Below are positions 11,541 to 23,092 of a stretch of 64,000 nt of DNA, in pieces. The position numbers and the translations under genes were made by a program. Origin of the DNA: Dendrolimus kikuchii (Eukaryota > Arthropoda > Insecta > Lepidoptera > Lasiocampidae); contig CM034397.1 in assembly GCA_019925095.2 (NCBI GenBank), forward strand, positions 1,324,001 to 1,388,000. The letters run 5' to 3'. Under the pieces are notes generated by a model. It made no database searches, was not told where the DNA came from, and saw only the letters and a program-made list of their open reading frames with translations. Position 1 is the stretch's first letter, and each line of letters begins with the position of its first letter.

Positions 11541-11712
11541 ATTTAAAAATGGGTGCATTATTATATGGTGTAGACAGCGATAATCGCCGGTCAGTGTCAC
11601 GCCACAGTTACATTAAATTTGTCAAGCTATTTTTATGGTCTGTAGTCTCTAGAGACATACAATTTTTAATTATAAAAATAAACTGTCCATGTCAATTATT
11701 GCACTTAACTAG

Positions 11713-12183
11713 TCTATATATATATAAAAATCAATTGCTGTTCGTTAGTCTCGCTAAAACTCTAGAACGGCTGGACTGATTTGGCTAATTTTGGTTTTGA
11801 ATTATTTGTGGAAGTCCAGGGAAGGGTTAAAAGGTGAGTAAATATGAAAAAAATGCTTGGAATATAGTAAAAACTACAATTTCGATTTCCCTTAGAAACT
11901 ATTCCTGCCTGTCAAACAATTGATGTTCGTCCCGTCGTTTAGACATCAATTAAATTTAAAGGTCGTTCAGAAATCAAATTAAATTTAAAAGTGAAGTTTT
12001 ATTTTCCGTTTTTTGGTGTTGAATGTCAAATGTTTGATGTTCGTCCCGTCGTTCAGAAATCTTTTTTGTTTTATTACGAATTTTGACCACATTTTTTTAC
12101 TAAAGTCGAAACATTCTGCAATTATCATTCAGCTTTTTTATTTATTGATTATGAGGCGGTACGAAGTTTGCCGGGTTAGCTAG
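11713..12183 (+). mobile_element. Helitron, non-autonomous, 471 bp
   Basis: Starts TCTATATATATATAAAAA and ends GCCGGGTTAGCTAG|T. The TACGAAGTTTGCCGGGT subterminal sequence is one I associate with a common lepidopteran Helitron group. The base before TC is G rather than the usual A. Confidence 0.7.
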
Positions 12184-12465
12184 TAATTCACTAAATAAAA
12201 CAAGAAGAAAAGAACAATTGGTTTTCGATTAATACGTAATGACTTAACAAATTATCTCTAATGTTCCATAAAAATGGCAACAGACCATGGAACCTATTGT
12301 AAACTGCATACAGAAGAATAGATTTTACTCAAATCCCACACAGCATTCCATATGGTTTCAATCGCATAAATTTCTCATTCTAATCGAGCTATCCCGATGA
12401 AACTATAATGTTTTCTGAAATAAAATGTATCGTATGTTAAATGTTCGTATACATTATTGATGGTA

Positions 12466-12970
12466 TACATACATACATAACTTCACGCCAGTTCCCTTGC
12501 GGGGTAGGCATGAACAACAGAGCGCCATTTAGGCTTATTCTTACACACCTCACTAGCTTCTTTGACATTCATAGCTCTTGTCATGCACGCTCGTCTGTTC
12601 TTAAGGCTCCTGACATCACCTTCTGCTAGTACACGATCGATTTGATCATGGAAGGTGTGTCGTGGGCTTCCACGACTTCTGCATCCATCTACTTTTGCAT
12701 TGTATATCTGTTTAGTCATTCTTTCCACATGCTTGAACCACCGGAGCATTCCTTTCCTTACCTTCACCCCGACACTCTCTTTCAGACCAACTCTCTTTCT
12801 TACTTCGGTATTACGAACGCGGTCCGCGAGCGTCACTACGCAGATTTTGCGCAGTGCTCGCATCTCGACCGCGTTTACTCTACTTTCATGCTCTTTCCTC
12901 CATACCCAACTCTCGCTTCCATACGTGAGCGTAGGGTATACATATCGCTTTATTTTCAAGATTTCAGACG
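12466..12970 (-). mobile_element. (TATG)n-ended LINE copy 3, about 500 bp
   Basis: On the minus strand it encodes about 158 residues: T-L-T-Y-G-S-E-S-W-V-W, the R-A-L-R-K-I-C helix, R-N-T-E-V-R-K-R, then R-W-F-K-H-V-E-R-M and R-H-T-F, ending P-A-R-E-L-A. This is the downstream end of a reverse transcriptase protein. Target duplication not resolved. Confidence 0.8.
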
Positions 12971-13239
12971 TAGATTCCTAAATGCCTATACCTACATCAT
13001 GTACATGTTATGTCTTATTAATCATTTTTATAAATAGTGCTTCGAGGCTCTTATAATATACGTCAGCAGCTTTATGATTATATTCAATTGCACATGATTG
13101 TGGTGACATTGTGCTGACAGTTTAAATTGAAAGAATTATCACGCACCCAGACCGAGTCTATTCTGCTTGAGATACGGTGTTACCCTGCACTGAATGATGT
13201 AATTCGAATGACAACATCATCTGTTCATAAACAAAAAAC

Positions 13240-13950
13240 ATATTGTGTGTGACTGTGTGTGTGCAGTTCACACGCAGCAGATGTGTATCAAAGTGTGACA
13301 AGGGGTGGAAGGATTCTAAATTTCGTGACGTCACATATATGATATTATATCGTTATAATATTGTTACAACCTAGGCACCGACAAAGACAAATTCCACGTA
13401 CAGATGTAGAAGCACATTTATTACCCGTCGGCATTTGAACTAATAACATTGAAACTATTGTAATTCCTTTATGATCGCCTTCTTTTGTGTACTTATTTAT
13501 TGGCATACCTTTATAGAGAACAGTATATTGTTGTATTGTAATCATTAGCCAGGTGTTACGGATTTTAAAGTACAAGCTGATTCTAGGAAATTCGGTCACA
13601 TTGCCGGGCGGGCACATTGCATTTGTGTAGTGTAAAACGACGGCCTGGTTGAGGGAGGGCGCAGTCGAGCGCGAACCACGATCAAAGCGAGACGAGTGTA
13701 TTACAATCGGGAATCTAATAGTGACGGACTTTGCGAGTTTTATTGAATTACGACCTTCTGCATTACGTTTGGACTTGTTGTGTTCAGTTATATTTGTACC
13801 TGTGTTATACGTGTTTGTATAGTTCTAATAAACTCTATAATAATTCGAACTCGAGTCTCGCAACTCGTAACAATATATTTAAGCTTTAAAACACGAAATT
13901 TGAATTATTAACGAAAATCTTCAAAACGTTTTCAACTCTACCTGTATGAG
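13240..13950 (+). repeat. Repeat E copy interrupted by a solo LTR
   Basis: Left part includes TTTCGTGACGTCACAT (13321-13336), right part TTTAAGCTTTAAAACACGA (13878-13896). The two are adjacent in the copy at 35300-35480, so that copy shows the state before LTR insertion. Confidence 0.6.
13362..13872. mobile_element. Solo LTR, copy 1 (511 bp, ATAT target duplication)
   Basis: Begins TGTTAC and ends GTAACA, flanked on both sides by the 4-bp duplication ATAT (13358-13361 and 13873-13876). No internal gag-pol is present, so it is a solo LTR left by recombination. It shares a near-identical segment before its 3' end (around 13785-13845, including an AATAAA-type signal) with the LTR at 31194-31659. 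It interrupts an older repeat E copy. Confidence 0.85.
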
Positions 13951-13963
13951 AATAGTGTTTAAA

Positions 13964-14510
13964 TCTATATTATAAAATTCTAAACATGCCGTGTCTGTAT
14001 ATTGAAGCTATTAAAAAAACAACTGGAATACACTATAAACGATGAAGAACGCGATGCATTTTTTTAGATTTCTTGTCTCTGCCGGTTTGTCGGTTTGTTC
14101 GGGATTCACATAAAAAATATTGGGCCGATTTCGATGCGGTTTTCGCTGGTCGACAGCAAATTCCTAGACTTAAAATCCGCGCTAATTATTATCCTGGGAA
14201 TCCCGCTGGAATTTTTCTGGGAATTATTGAAAATTATCAGATTAAAAAAAATCGAATTCCAATGTGATTTTTTCACTGATCGATAGCAAATTTTATGTAA
14301 TATAATGTGTGATATTTTTTCTCGGAATACCCGGGAAATTTTCCGGAAGTGGTTACTAGTTTTTTGGATGCATAAAAATTAGTTTATTCCAGTACAGTTT
14401 CTATTAAAACGATACTTTACATTATTTTTTAAATTCTGCGATACTTTGTGTCCTGGATATCCCGCTGGAACTTCAAATCAAGCGTGGACGAAGTCGCGAG
14501 CATATCCTAG
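13964..14510 (+). mobile_element. Helitron, non-autonomous, 547 bp
   Basis: A|TCTATATTATAAAATTC at the start and ATATCCTAG|T at the end. It is the intact counterpart of the split element at 4310-5747. Confidence 0.75.
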
Positions 14511-15178
14511 TTATTAAATATAATGTATTCTATCTCATTCTCTCGCAGGCTTAATCCTATAGATTTAAGAATGACTAAACAGATTATACAATGCAAAAGT
14601 GGATGGATGCATGAATTACTATTTTATTTTAAGACATTCAGTAGTGTCTAATCTAACTACATCTGAAAGTCTTAAAACAAAATAATAGTTTAAAATACCT
14701 TTTGCAACAAAAAATATACTTAAGTTCAAATGTCGCTTACGATAAAGTGGCGGTAAGGGCTCGATATGTAAATACAACTCTTTACAAAACTCTGCTTGTG
14801 TATTATTAATCAATCAGTAACTGTTTATTGTACAGCAATACAAAAAAAGAACTTACAGACTAAAACTATGTCTCACTCACAAAGGGCGGTCTTATCTCTA
14901 CAAAGCGATCTCCTCCAGACAACGCCAGGAATGACTTGAGATGATAATGGCAATTGTGGTATACATAATACATAGTACAATTTCTTACATTCTAATAATA
15001 TAAGTATATAAATATATAAATGCAATATATACAGATGTTTTATATATTAAATAGATTTATACTATAAATTAAAAAGACAAGGCTCTTATTATTTATTATA
15101 CATACGCTTGGACCGTGGGGTCCTTGAGCCTTTACCAAAATTTATCAAAACGACTCATTGACTCTTCAGGTGATCAGA

Positions 15179-15436
15179 AGGCTATTTTTTTTTGTTTGAG
15201 GCGGGGGAAATGCATTTCGCACACTACCGGGTCGTTTACTAGGGATAAGACCAAAGTGACGAAAGGTGACACCACGAATGGGCACCGGAGTCAAATAGCC
15301 GGCTTGTTTGGAGACTCGAAGACTCAATACTCCACTAAAACCACCCTCCTGCCATGTGCCCCGCGCTTATGGCAGGAAGAACGTGAGACTTAGAACGTAG
15401 TTACGCCCACGCTGATCCTAGCGCATCAGTGCTTGA
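15179..15436 (-). repeat. Repeat C copy 2, 258 bp, 11-bp target duplication
   Basis: The duplication AGGTGATCAGA is at 15168-15178 and 15437-15447; there is a T-run at the left (A-tail on the minus strand). Shows that repeat C moves by retrotransposition. Confidence 0.8.
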
Positions 15437-15547
15437 AGGTGATCAGAGGGATAGTGCTTACCTCGGGCAACGGATCAGTATGGCGATCCACCGAGGAAAC
15501 GTAGCCTTCTGGGCACCTTACCCATAGAAGACGGTGATCTAGGCTCA

Positions 15548-15756
15548 GTACATACATACATAACTTCACGCCAGTTCCCTTGCGGGGTAGGCGCGAACAA
15601 CAGAGCGCCATTCAGGCTTATTCTTACACACCTCACTTGCTTCTTTGACATTCATATCTCTTGTCATGCACGCTCGTCTGTTCTTAAGGCTCCAGACATC
15701 ACCTTCTGCTAGTACACGATCAATTTGATCATGGAAGGTGTGTCGTGGCCTTCCAC
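15548..15756 (-). mobile_element. (TATG)n-ended LINE copy 4, 209 bp, 12-bp target duplication
   Basis: The duplication GATCTAGGCTCA is at 15536-15547 and 15757-15768. It is inserted into the 3' tail of a different LINE (LINE H). Confidence 0.85.
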
Positions 15757-16566
15757 GATCTAGGCTCAATATTCTGCTTATAGTCTTAAGGGACTATGGG
15801 TAGAATACAATACAAATAAGTTAAGTTTTCTTTTATTGTATTCGATTATTTATAAATTTCTTCATTTACTAGCTTATGATTTATACATAATATACAAATA
15901 CATTACTACAAAACTAGATTACGTAGTTTTTCAGTAATTTTTGCAACGAATGCAGTGGTTATTAACATTTTGAATATAAGCAAATAGTTTTTGCAGCCGT
16001 GTGCAAACATTTGGTTCTTAGAACTGGCGGTGGCCGTAAAATGACCGATGATTTGAGCAGATGTGCATGAGGTCATCGCGAGTAGCGTTCTCAGGATTGT
16101 AACCTAGGGTGCATTCCAACTCGGTAGCCAGGCCACACATTATCTTTTTTAAATTTATAAACCTGATATTGTAAATGTCAGTGTCAAAATACAGTGAGAA
16201 GAGGTAGTCCATGAATAAACGACGTAAGACTGTTCTAAGGAAGTTTGTTTTGCTTTTCTTCAAACAAAACCCACAACTTTATGGAGGCTCGTGCCAGGAT
16301 CGTGCCAGGATCATGCCAGGATCATGTAAGAATCCTGCGAAGCATTGTTTTAACGTGAGTTTTGATCTGAAGATTACGAAACAACCTCGAAATTAAAATT
16401 GAAGACGAGTCATTGTGTGCTGTTTTACCGACACTAATTTGCATAATGATACCAGCGCATAAAATTTCCCAGAATTTGGAATAAAGACTATTATTTTTCT
16501 TTTATGAAGACGTTTTATGAATTGGTTATTTTTTACGACTGAAAGACTTACAACCAATCATACAAG

Positions 16567-18375
16567 ATGCCACCGAAGAAAAATAAAGATATCGAAGACT
16601 CAGATAGTAATTGTTCAGAAGCTGGTTACAGAGTACGAATTTCATTTAGCGACTTGGAAAAATCAATGACACCGTTCACAGGCGATGATACCTACCCTAT
16701 TACGAATTGGCTGACCGATTTTAATGACACTGCAAATTTAATGGAATGGAATAATCTTGAAAAACTTATTTACGCGAAGAGACTGCTTTCAGGTACAGCT
16801 AAATTATTTTTACGATCGCTAGGCTCTATTACGTCATGGGATACATTAAAAGAATCTTTATTAGAAGAATTTGGTTCGAAATTAAATAGTGCTAGCATTC
16901 ACAAGAAATTAGCATCACGCAAAATGAAACCGGATGAGACATATCAACAGTATTTTTTACATATGAAAGAACTGGCGTTGCATGGAAATTTAGAAGATGA
17001 GGCACTTATTGAATATGTTATTGATGGAATTCGTGATTCTGAAATAAATAAGGCCATTCTTTACGGAGCCACTGATATCAAACAATTTAGAAAGAAACTT
17101 GAAGTATATGCACAGATTAAAGAACACAAGATGCAACAAAGACCTATTCAGATGACAACCGGACGTAAAAATCATACCATCAAAAGATGCTTCAATTGTG
17201 GTGAAACTGATCACCAATCACCAGCTTGTACTAAAGGTATAAAATGCTTCAAATGTAATGGATATGGACATAAGTCAAAAGAATGCCAAAGTTCTAAGAA
17301 TAAGACACTGAAAATTCAAGATGAGAAAGTTAGTACAGATGTTGTTAAGCCATATAAAGAAGCGAAAATTAACGGAGTTACAGTTAAAACCTTTATTGAT
17401 ACTGGAAGCGATGCGAATTTAATTTGTGAGAGTTATTACAAACAAAATTTTCTCGAGAATAATGATTATAATATTAAAGATACTCTCAAATTATCAGGAA
17501 TAGCCGAGTACGAAGTTTGCACGAAGGGATCTTTTATGGCAAAAGTTGAAATAGACAACGTTCATTTTGAAACCTTGATGCATGTTATCGACGATGATGT
17601 AATACCTGTTAATGTCATACTTGGAAACCCGATATTAAAAGACGTTGAAATTATTTTCTCTGCCGACGGGATCTCTGTAAAAAGAATATTACACCTTACA
17701 CAAATTAACGACTACGAAGAAGAATTTGATGAGAAATATGATATCAAGAAGCTGAAATATAAAGACAAGATTAAACATTTATTGGATAATTACAATAACT
17801 TGAAGACTAGAAAGAAGGAATCAAATGTTAAATTGAAAATCATACTTACTGATGAAGATCCTATACACCAGACTCCACGAAGGCTGTCACCACTAGAAAA
17901 GGACATAGTTAATAAACAGATACAAGGATGGTTAGATCAAGAAGTAATAAAACCTAGTAAATCGGAATATGCAAGCCCTATCGTGTTAGCGAAAAAGAAA
18001 AATGGAAGCTACAGATTATGTATAGATTTTAGAAAGCTAAATAAGAAGATTATAAAGGAAAGATATCCACTTCCACTCATCGAGGATCAAGTAGACAAAT
18101 TGAAAGAAGCAAGAACTAAACTGATTGTTGTACCTAAAAAGATGCAGAATGAAATAATAAGAAAATGTCATGAAAAGGGTCATTTTGGAATTTTGAAAAC
18201 TGAAGAATTAATTAATAGAGATTACTACATAGATAATTGTAAAGAAAAATTTGAAGATCAACGATTAGAACTTATAGAAAGGCGAAGCAAAATATTCAGA
18301 AAATTCAGGAAGAAAATAGGAAAGTTTATAACAAAAAGAGAACACAAGCTATACAGTACGAAATTGGAGATTTAG
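16567..18375 (+). pseudogene. Deleted gypsy gag-pol frame (gag, protease, RT start, integrase fragment)
   Basis: A 602-codon open frame. Residues 1 to ~200 look like a retrotransposon capsid region. Two CCHC zinc knuckles follow at about 208 and 227. An aspartic protease motif D-T-G-S-D-A is at about 278-283. From about 468 the frame enters the beginning of reverse transcriptase (segment around Y-A-S-P-I-V with K-K-K-N-G-S), but near residue 515 it jumps directly to a His/Cys segment like the integrase zinc finger (C-H-E-K-G-H-F-G at about 535). The catalytic part of RT, RNase H and the integrase core are therefore missing, although the deletion kept the frame open. The last residues are out of the original frame; the true C-terminal part continues in another frame to a stop near 18596. 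Confidence 0.85.
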
Positions 18376-18596
18376 TTGCGATTAAGAGAACACAATTTGT
18401 ACAAGGATATAAGTTAAACCCGAAATATTTAGGACCATATAAAATTATAGAGAAGAAGAAAAATGACAGATACGTTGTAAGGAAAATTGGCAATGGCGAA
18501 GGACCTATGAATACCACCAGTTCAGCAGATTTGATGAAACCCTGGTCCAATGGCGATGAAGATGAAGTATCACATTCATCTGGGTCAGATGAATAA
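18260..18596 (+). pseudogene. Frame-shifted C-terminal pol fragment of the gypsy element
   Basis: In the frame shifted from the long gag-pol frame, an open stretch with a Y-E-I-G-D-L-V-A-I motif and a K-Y-L-G-P-Y segment is typical of the C-terminal part of gypsy-type integrases. It ends at a stop at 18594-18596, about 30 nt before the downstream 101-bp repeat. The frameshift lies somewhere around 18250-18300. Confidence 0.6.
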
Positions 18597-18726
18597 TGCA
18601 GGATAGCCGTGTGGGATTCGAAGACGCATTCCAACTCGGTAGCCAGGCCACACATTATCTTTTTTAAATTTATAAACCTGATATTGTAAATGTCAGTGTC
18701 AAAATACAGTGAGAAGAGGTAGTCCA

Positions 18727-19460
18727 ATATCGAAAAAGATAGCGCTGCGATCGCATCCTTTTTGAAAACTACTGTACGTATATGAATGAAACTCGACACA
18801 GAGCTGGCTTCTATTCCGAATCAACACTTGGATACTTTTTGTACCGACAAATGATGTTGTTTCCATAAAATAGACAGATTAGATAAATAGATGGCGCTGC
18901 AATCGCATTTTTTCAATTCACTAACAAATAAGTTGTCATAGGAAACAAGTCATTCATTGTATTACTTCAAATCAGGTTGGCTTCGACTCACCTCTGCGTT
19001 TTGCTGGGCGGCTGTTCAAACTATACGGCCTGAATTTCTTTATTATTATTATATGTAAAAAAACTGAATCAAGTTTTTGTGTATGTAAAATAAAGCTGCT
19101 GCCGCGGGGAAAACTAGTCAAGAAATTAAAAACAAAATGTATATCTGTACTTACATAGAATTGTTAAAATGTAAGAGCGAACTACTATCCATCGGATGCG
19201 TAAACATAACTAAGCGTTAGTGCAATTTTGTCAGTTTCAAAGTTTATCACTAATAGATCAATCAACAAATTTTGATAAAAATTTTAGGTTAAAAAAGCTA
19301 TTGTATCTTAAATTTTGTACACAGTTTAAAAAAGTATTCTATTTTAATCTATTCTGTTCTGTTTAATTCCGTTCTGTTCTATTGTATTCTATTCGTGCGA
19401 TGCATTGCGAAGCTCGAGTCCGTGGCCAGGCCGTTACAATATTGCAATACTTTTTTTTTT
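18727..19460. other. Unassigned sequence with short dispersed repeats
   Basis: Contains two AGATGGCGCTGC-like motifs (about 18739 and 18890) in a context also seen near 48930, and a TTCTGTTCTG-rich stretch (19345-19400) that appears inverted at 25620-25685. No gene seen. Confidence 0.45.
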
Positions 19461-19776
19461 ATTTTTTATTTTTTTATTGCAGGAGTTCAGCAGACAGACA
19501 GACGGCCCACTTGATGGATAGCGGTTACCATCGCCTATTGACATTTACAACACCAAAGGTGCTACAAATGCGCTGCTGCTCTCTTAAGGGAGACTGGAAC
19601 CTGGTCACTAATACCGGAACACAACTCAAGGTTGTTCTGGCGACATACTTTATACCAGGGGTGGTAGCCATCCAGTCGGGCAAATGCCCTACCACCTAGG
19701 TTGTTTAGTCGCCTCTTACGACAGGCCGCCCGGCCGCACGAAATTGTATTCTTTCTCCGTTCCTGCACGGATAATA
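19455..19776 (-). repeat. Repeat A copy 7
   Basis: T-run at 19451-19476, CTCCGTTCCTGCACGG near 19755-19770. Near full length. Confidence 0.8.
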
Positions 19777-20019
19777 CATACAAACTTGCAACAACTCAGA
19801 AGGGTTTATGGTAATAAAAGAACAGCAACTGGTCACTATATTTATAACCAAAGAACCTTACGGTTTTAACATATTTCACTCTACACACTGGATAAATATT
19901 TTTAGAACACCTCGCCATCCCTCCAACAGTTTTACAGTATAAGAAACTTGGCATATTGGCCAAACCGATAGCGGATTGAAGTCATTGATAAACCATTTTA
20001 ATTAAATAGGTTATACAAT

Positions 20020-20297
20020 TTCCTGCGGCCGGGCGGCCTGTCGTAAGAGGCGACTTAACAACCCACAGCCAGGTAGGGCATTTGCCCGACTGGATGGCTA
20101 CCACCCCTGGTCTAAAGTATGTCGCCATAACAACCTTGAGTTGTGTTCCGGCATTGGTGACCAGGGTCCAGTTTCCCTTAACAGAGCAGCAGCGCATTTG
20201 TAGCAACTTTGCTGTTGCAAATGTCCATAGGCGATGGTAACCGCTTTCCATCAAGGGGGCCGTCTGCCCGTCTGCTGATCTCCTGCAATAAAAAAAT
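20020..20297 (-). repeat. Repeat A copy 8
   Basis: Lacks the first ~30 bp of the sense 5' end and has a small deletion near 20070. A-rich tail at 20288-20297. Confidence 0.78.
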
Positions 20298-20509
20298 AAA
20301 AATTAAAAGAATTTATTACATTATTGTTTGGAAATTTTAGATAATATTTTGTATAAGATATTATATAAAATAAAAGTTTTACATGTAATAAAATAAATAG
20401 AACACAGTAATAACTCTATCGCGTCTGCCAACATAAAAATAAAATATAGTGAATACCGTCTATATACAATTGAGAGATTTTGAATTATAATCATCATATT
20501 AGGGATAGA

Positions 20510-20781
20510 ATGCATGATGAAAGAATGACTAAACAGATATACAATGCAAAAGTGGATGGATGCAGAAGTCGTGGAAGGCCACGACACACCTTCCACGAAC
20601 AAATTGATCGTGTACTAGCAGAAGGTGATGTCAGGAGCCTTAAGAACAGACGAGCGTGCATGACAAGAGCTATGAATGTCAAAGAAGCGAGTGAGGTGTG
20701 TAAGAATAAGCCTGAATGGCGCTCTGTTGTTCGTGCCTACCCCGCAAGGGAACTGGCGTGAAGTTATGTATGTATATATGT
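20510..20781 (+). mobile_element. (TATG)n-ended LINE copy 5, 272 bp, 14-bp target duplication
   Basis: The duplication ATATTAGGGATAGA is at 20496-20509 and 20782-20795. The reading frame is intact to P-A-R-E-L-A. Confidence 0.85.
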
Positions 20782-21104
20782 ATATTAGGGATAGATATTG
20801 TTACATAAAATTATGGTAAATTATAGAGAACTACTCTATACAAAAGAGGCGCTAAACACAATAAATAAAAGTATAACATTATTATTCAATTAAGGAAATG
20901 ACCGATTGTATCGTTTAGAAATAAGAGAGTACATAAAAAAAATAATTATTAACCTTCAAAAGAAATATGAATAAAACAACTATGCAACTAAATAAATGTA
21001 ACAATATGTAAATAAAAAGTGTTGTGAAAATGTGAATAAAGTCAGCAAGCTCTTCGAAAATCTGATAGTCGATATCCATAATGACCTAGTAGCGTATGTA
21101 AAAA

Positions 21105-21786
21105 AACCGACTTCAAAAACTAAAAAGTATAAAATAACTTATTTCTAAAGCTATTATTATTAATATATATTATCTAAAACATCTTAAAGTCGGTGCTTAG
21201 TAATTTTCACAATATAGTAATTTTTATGTTTTACTTTGCACCGACTTCAAGATGTTTTAGATAATATATATTAATAATAATAGCTTTAGAAATCAGTTAT
21301 TTTATACTTTTTAGTTTTGTAGATTTTGAAGTCGCTTCTTTTAAACGAAGTTTTTTTATTTTTTTGCTACTTTTTAGTGTCTAGCTATGTCTATGTATGG
21401 GTAGACCTACGAAAGGTGCCTAGGTCCCAAGAAACGGGAACAAAAAAATGTTCGTAAAATAAAATCTACCGCGCCAAACTATGTTAAATTTTTAGGAGAC
21501 CAAATGGCTACTATTCCGCATCAAACTAAATAAGAATCACGTAAATCGGATCATAAATCTCAGCGTAATCGGTGTACATATGGAACGGAATGGAAAAATT
21601 TTCATAAAATGAAAACTACTGGGCCAAACTATATCAAATTTTTAGGGGACCAAATGGCAGCTAGTCCGCGTTGAACAAAAAAGAATCACGTAAATCGGAT
21701 CATAAATCTCGGAGTAATCGGTGAACATACATATAAAAAAAAGATTCCGACGAATTGAGAACCGCCTCCTTGTTTTGAAGTCGGTT
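21105..21786. mobile_element. DNA-transposon-like element with AACCGACTTCAAAA termini and a 90-bp hairpin
   Basis: Bounded by AACCGACTTCAAAA (21105) and its inverse (ending 21786). In addition 21109-21197 and 21239-21337 form an imperfect inverted repeat of about 90 bp around a ~40-bp loop, so a third copy of the terminus lies at about 21325-21337. Internal AGGGGACCAAATGGC-like segments occur twice (21493 and 21646). No transposase. Confidence 0.6.
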
Positions 21787-22177
21787 AAAAATGGTAAAAC
21801 TCATTGCTCGAATATTGAAGGTCATGAGTGTTCGATCAAAAACCTTCTAAGATAGGTTTTCTTTAACACGATAAATACGATAAGTTCATGAAAGGTTATG
21901 TGGGGCTTTGTTCAATTTTGATCAAGTAATTCGTATTGAATTATTGATACTGAATAAGGTCTTTGAAATATGCTTGTTGGTGCGAAAAGTTCAAGATATA
22001 AAGTTCGCAACAAAATACATAATTCTATGTTCAGCTTTACTTAGAACTTTGCTGAGTACTGTCTATCTCATTTACCTAAGAGCTGTGCTCTTGTCAGTGG
22101 AGTTTTGCTTCTTTATCTACTTAACTTTGCCCTCGATATTGATCGTATACTCTACGATATTATCAATGTTTTTGTAC

Positions 22178-22779
22178 AATAAAACTACGTTTTAACGGTT
22201 TTAAGCGCGGTAATTTTATTTGATTTTGGTTTTTCCGACGTTTCGGCCACTTTTCAGTGGCCGCGATCACGGAAGACAAAGATGTCAAGTGTCAACGAGT
22301 ATTGTTAAAGTTTTATTTAGCCTACCGCCAACTTGTTAATTTTAATTATTTAATTTTAATTTTGTTTATGGTTATTATTTACTCTATGGGAGCCTAATCT
22401 AATTTACTACCGCTTCGCAACATGTTATGGCTTGAAGAGAAGAAGCGGCGCAAGAAACTCTTCAGCAAACATGCCTAGCTCTAATAATTTTATATAATAT
22501 GAAAATGGGTGGAAGGAAAAATAAAAGTAATTATCAGTCAAGTTGGTTTGTGTTCCGTTGTACGCAGAAAGAGCTCACAGTGTCTTGAGATCTGGCAGCT
22601 GTTTTTTGCTGAGTTGGGGTCTTAATAGTTTTGATAATTGGATCCCAAACAGGTGGTACTTGCCAACCAGGCCGAAACGTCGGAAAAACCAAAATCAAAT
22701 AAAATTACCGCGCTTAAAACCGTTAAAACGTAGTTTTATTATGTATACAAGTCGCGAAAACTTAAGAAAATATTAAATA
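22178..22779 (+). mobile_element. Long-inverted-repeat element X, copy 1 (602 bp, 9-bp target duplication)
   Basis: Starts AATAAAACTACG; the same sequence is inverted at about 22675-22741, followed by an asymmetric tail (ATGTATACAAGTCGCG...). The duplication TTTTTGTAC is at 22169-22177 and 22780-22788. The core carries CTTCGCAACATGTTATGG in + orientation. The inner part of the right inverted repeat is replaced by about 110 bp of unrelated sequence. Confidence 0.75.
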
Positions 22780-22944
22780 TTTTTGTACTTTAAAATTTCG
22801 TCTCATATTCTAGAATACTTATGCATAAATTACTCCTGCAATTATTATTCTTAAAATTGAAATGATGCACAATATAGTGATTTGAAAATACCTGTTAAAT
22901 TTATATTATATAACATAATATAAAATTAAATAAAGATTTTCTCC

Positions 22945-23092
22945 GTTATTCACTATGGTCTGGGTGTCTGGGATCGGCCCCAGAGTAGTCCGTTGTATAT
23001 TACCCATAACACAAGCGTAACTTGCTTAATTTGGGGATATACAAAGTGTGTGTTTGTCTGCCGATTATTATTAAAAAAAAAAAAAAAAAAAA
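22945..23092 (+). repeat. SINE body fragment (no tRNA-like head)
   Basis: Shares GGTCTGGGATCGGCCCCAGAG and GTATATTACCCATAAC with the complete SINE at 57182-57417, and ends in an A-run at 23072-23092. Confidence 0.65.

Larger units (their letters stand above)
15100..15850 (+). mobile_element. LINE H 3' tail carrying two nested insertions
   Basis: Segments 15103-15178, 15437-15547 and 15757-15850 align in order with the uninterrupted LINE H tail at 38850-39125 (blocks GCTTGGACCGTGGGGTC, ATCAGTATGGCGATCCA, GACTATGGGTAGAATACAAT). Insertions are repeat C (15179-15436) and a (TATG)n LINE (15548-15756). Confidence 0.75.
16111..18726 (+). mobile_element. Ty3/gypsy-type LTR retrotransposon, internally deleted
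   Basis: Two identical 101-bp direct repeats (16111-16211 and 18626-18726) bracket a gag-pol remnant and look like partial or very short LTRs. Between them lie an untranslated leader with small tandem repeats (16290-16325), one long gag-pol frame and an out-of-frame pol tail. The element has lost most of reverse transcriptase, all of RNase H and the integrase core, and has no envelope-like gene, so it cannot be autonomous. The perfect identity of the repeats points to recent insertion. A complete LTR boundary could not be fixed: the sequences outside the 101 bp differ on both sides. Confidence 0.8.

Noticed and set aside
16018..16263. 81-residue minus-strand frame overlapping the upstream 101-bp gypsy repeat
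   Set aside because: The part shared with the frame at 18326-18799 is just the repeated 101 bp; the remainder has no recognised motif and no support as an exon.
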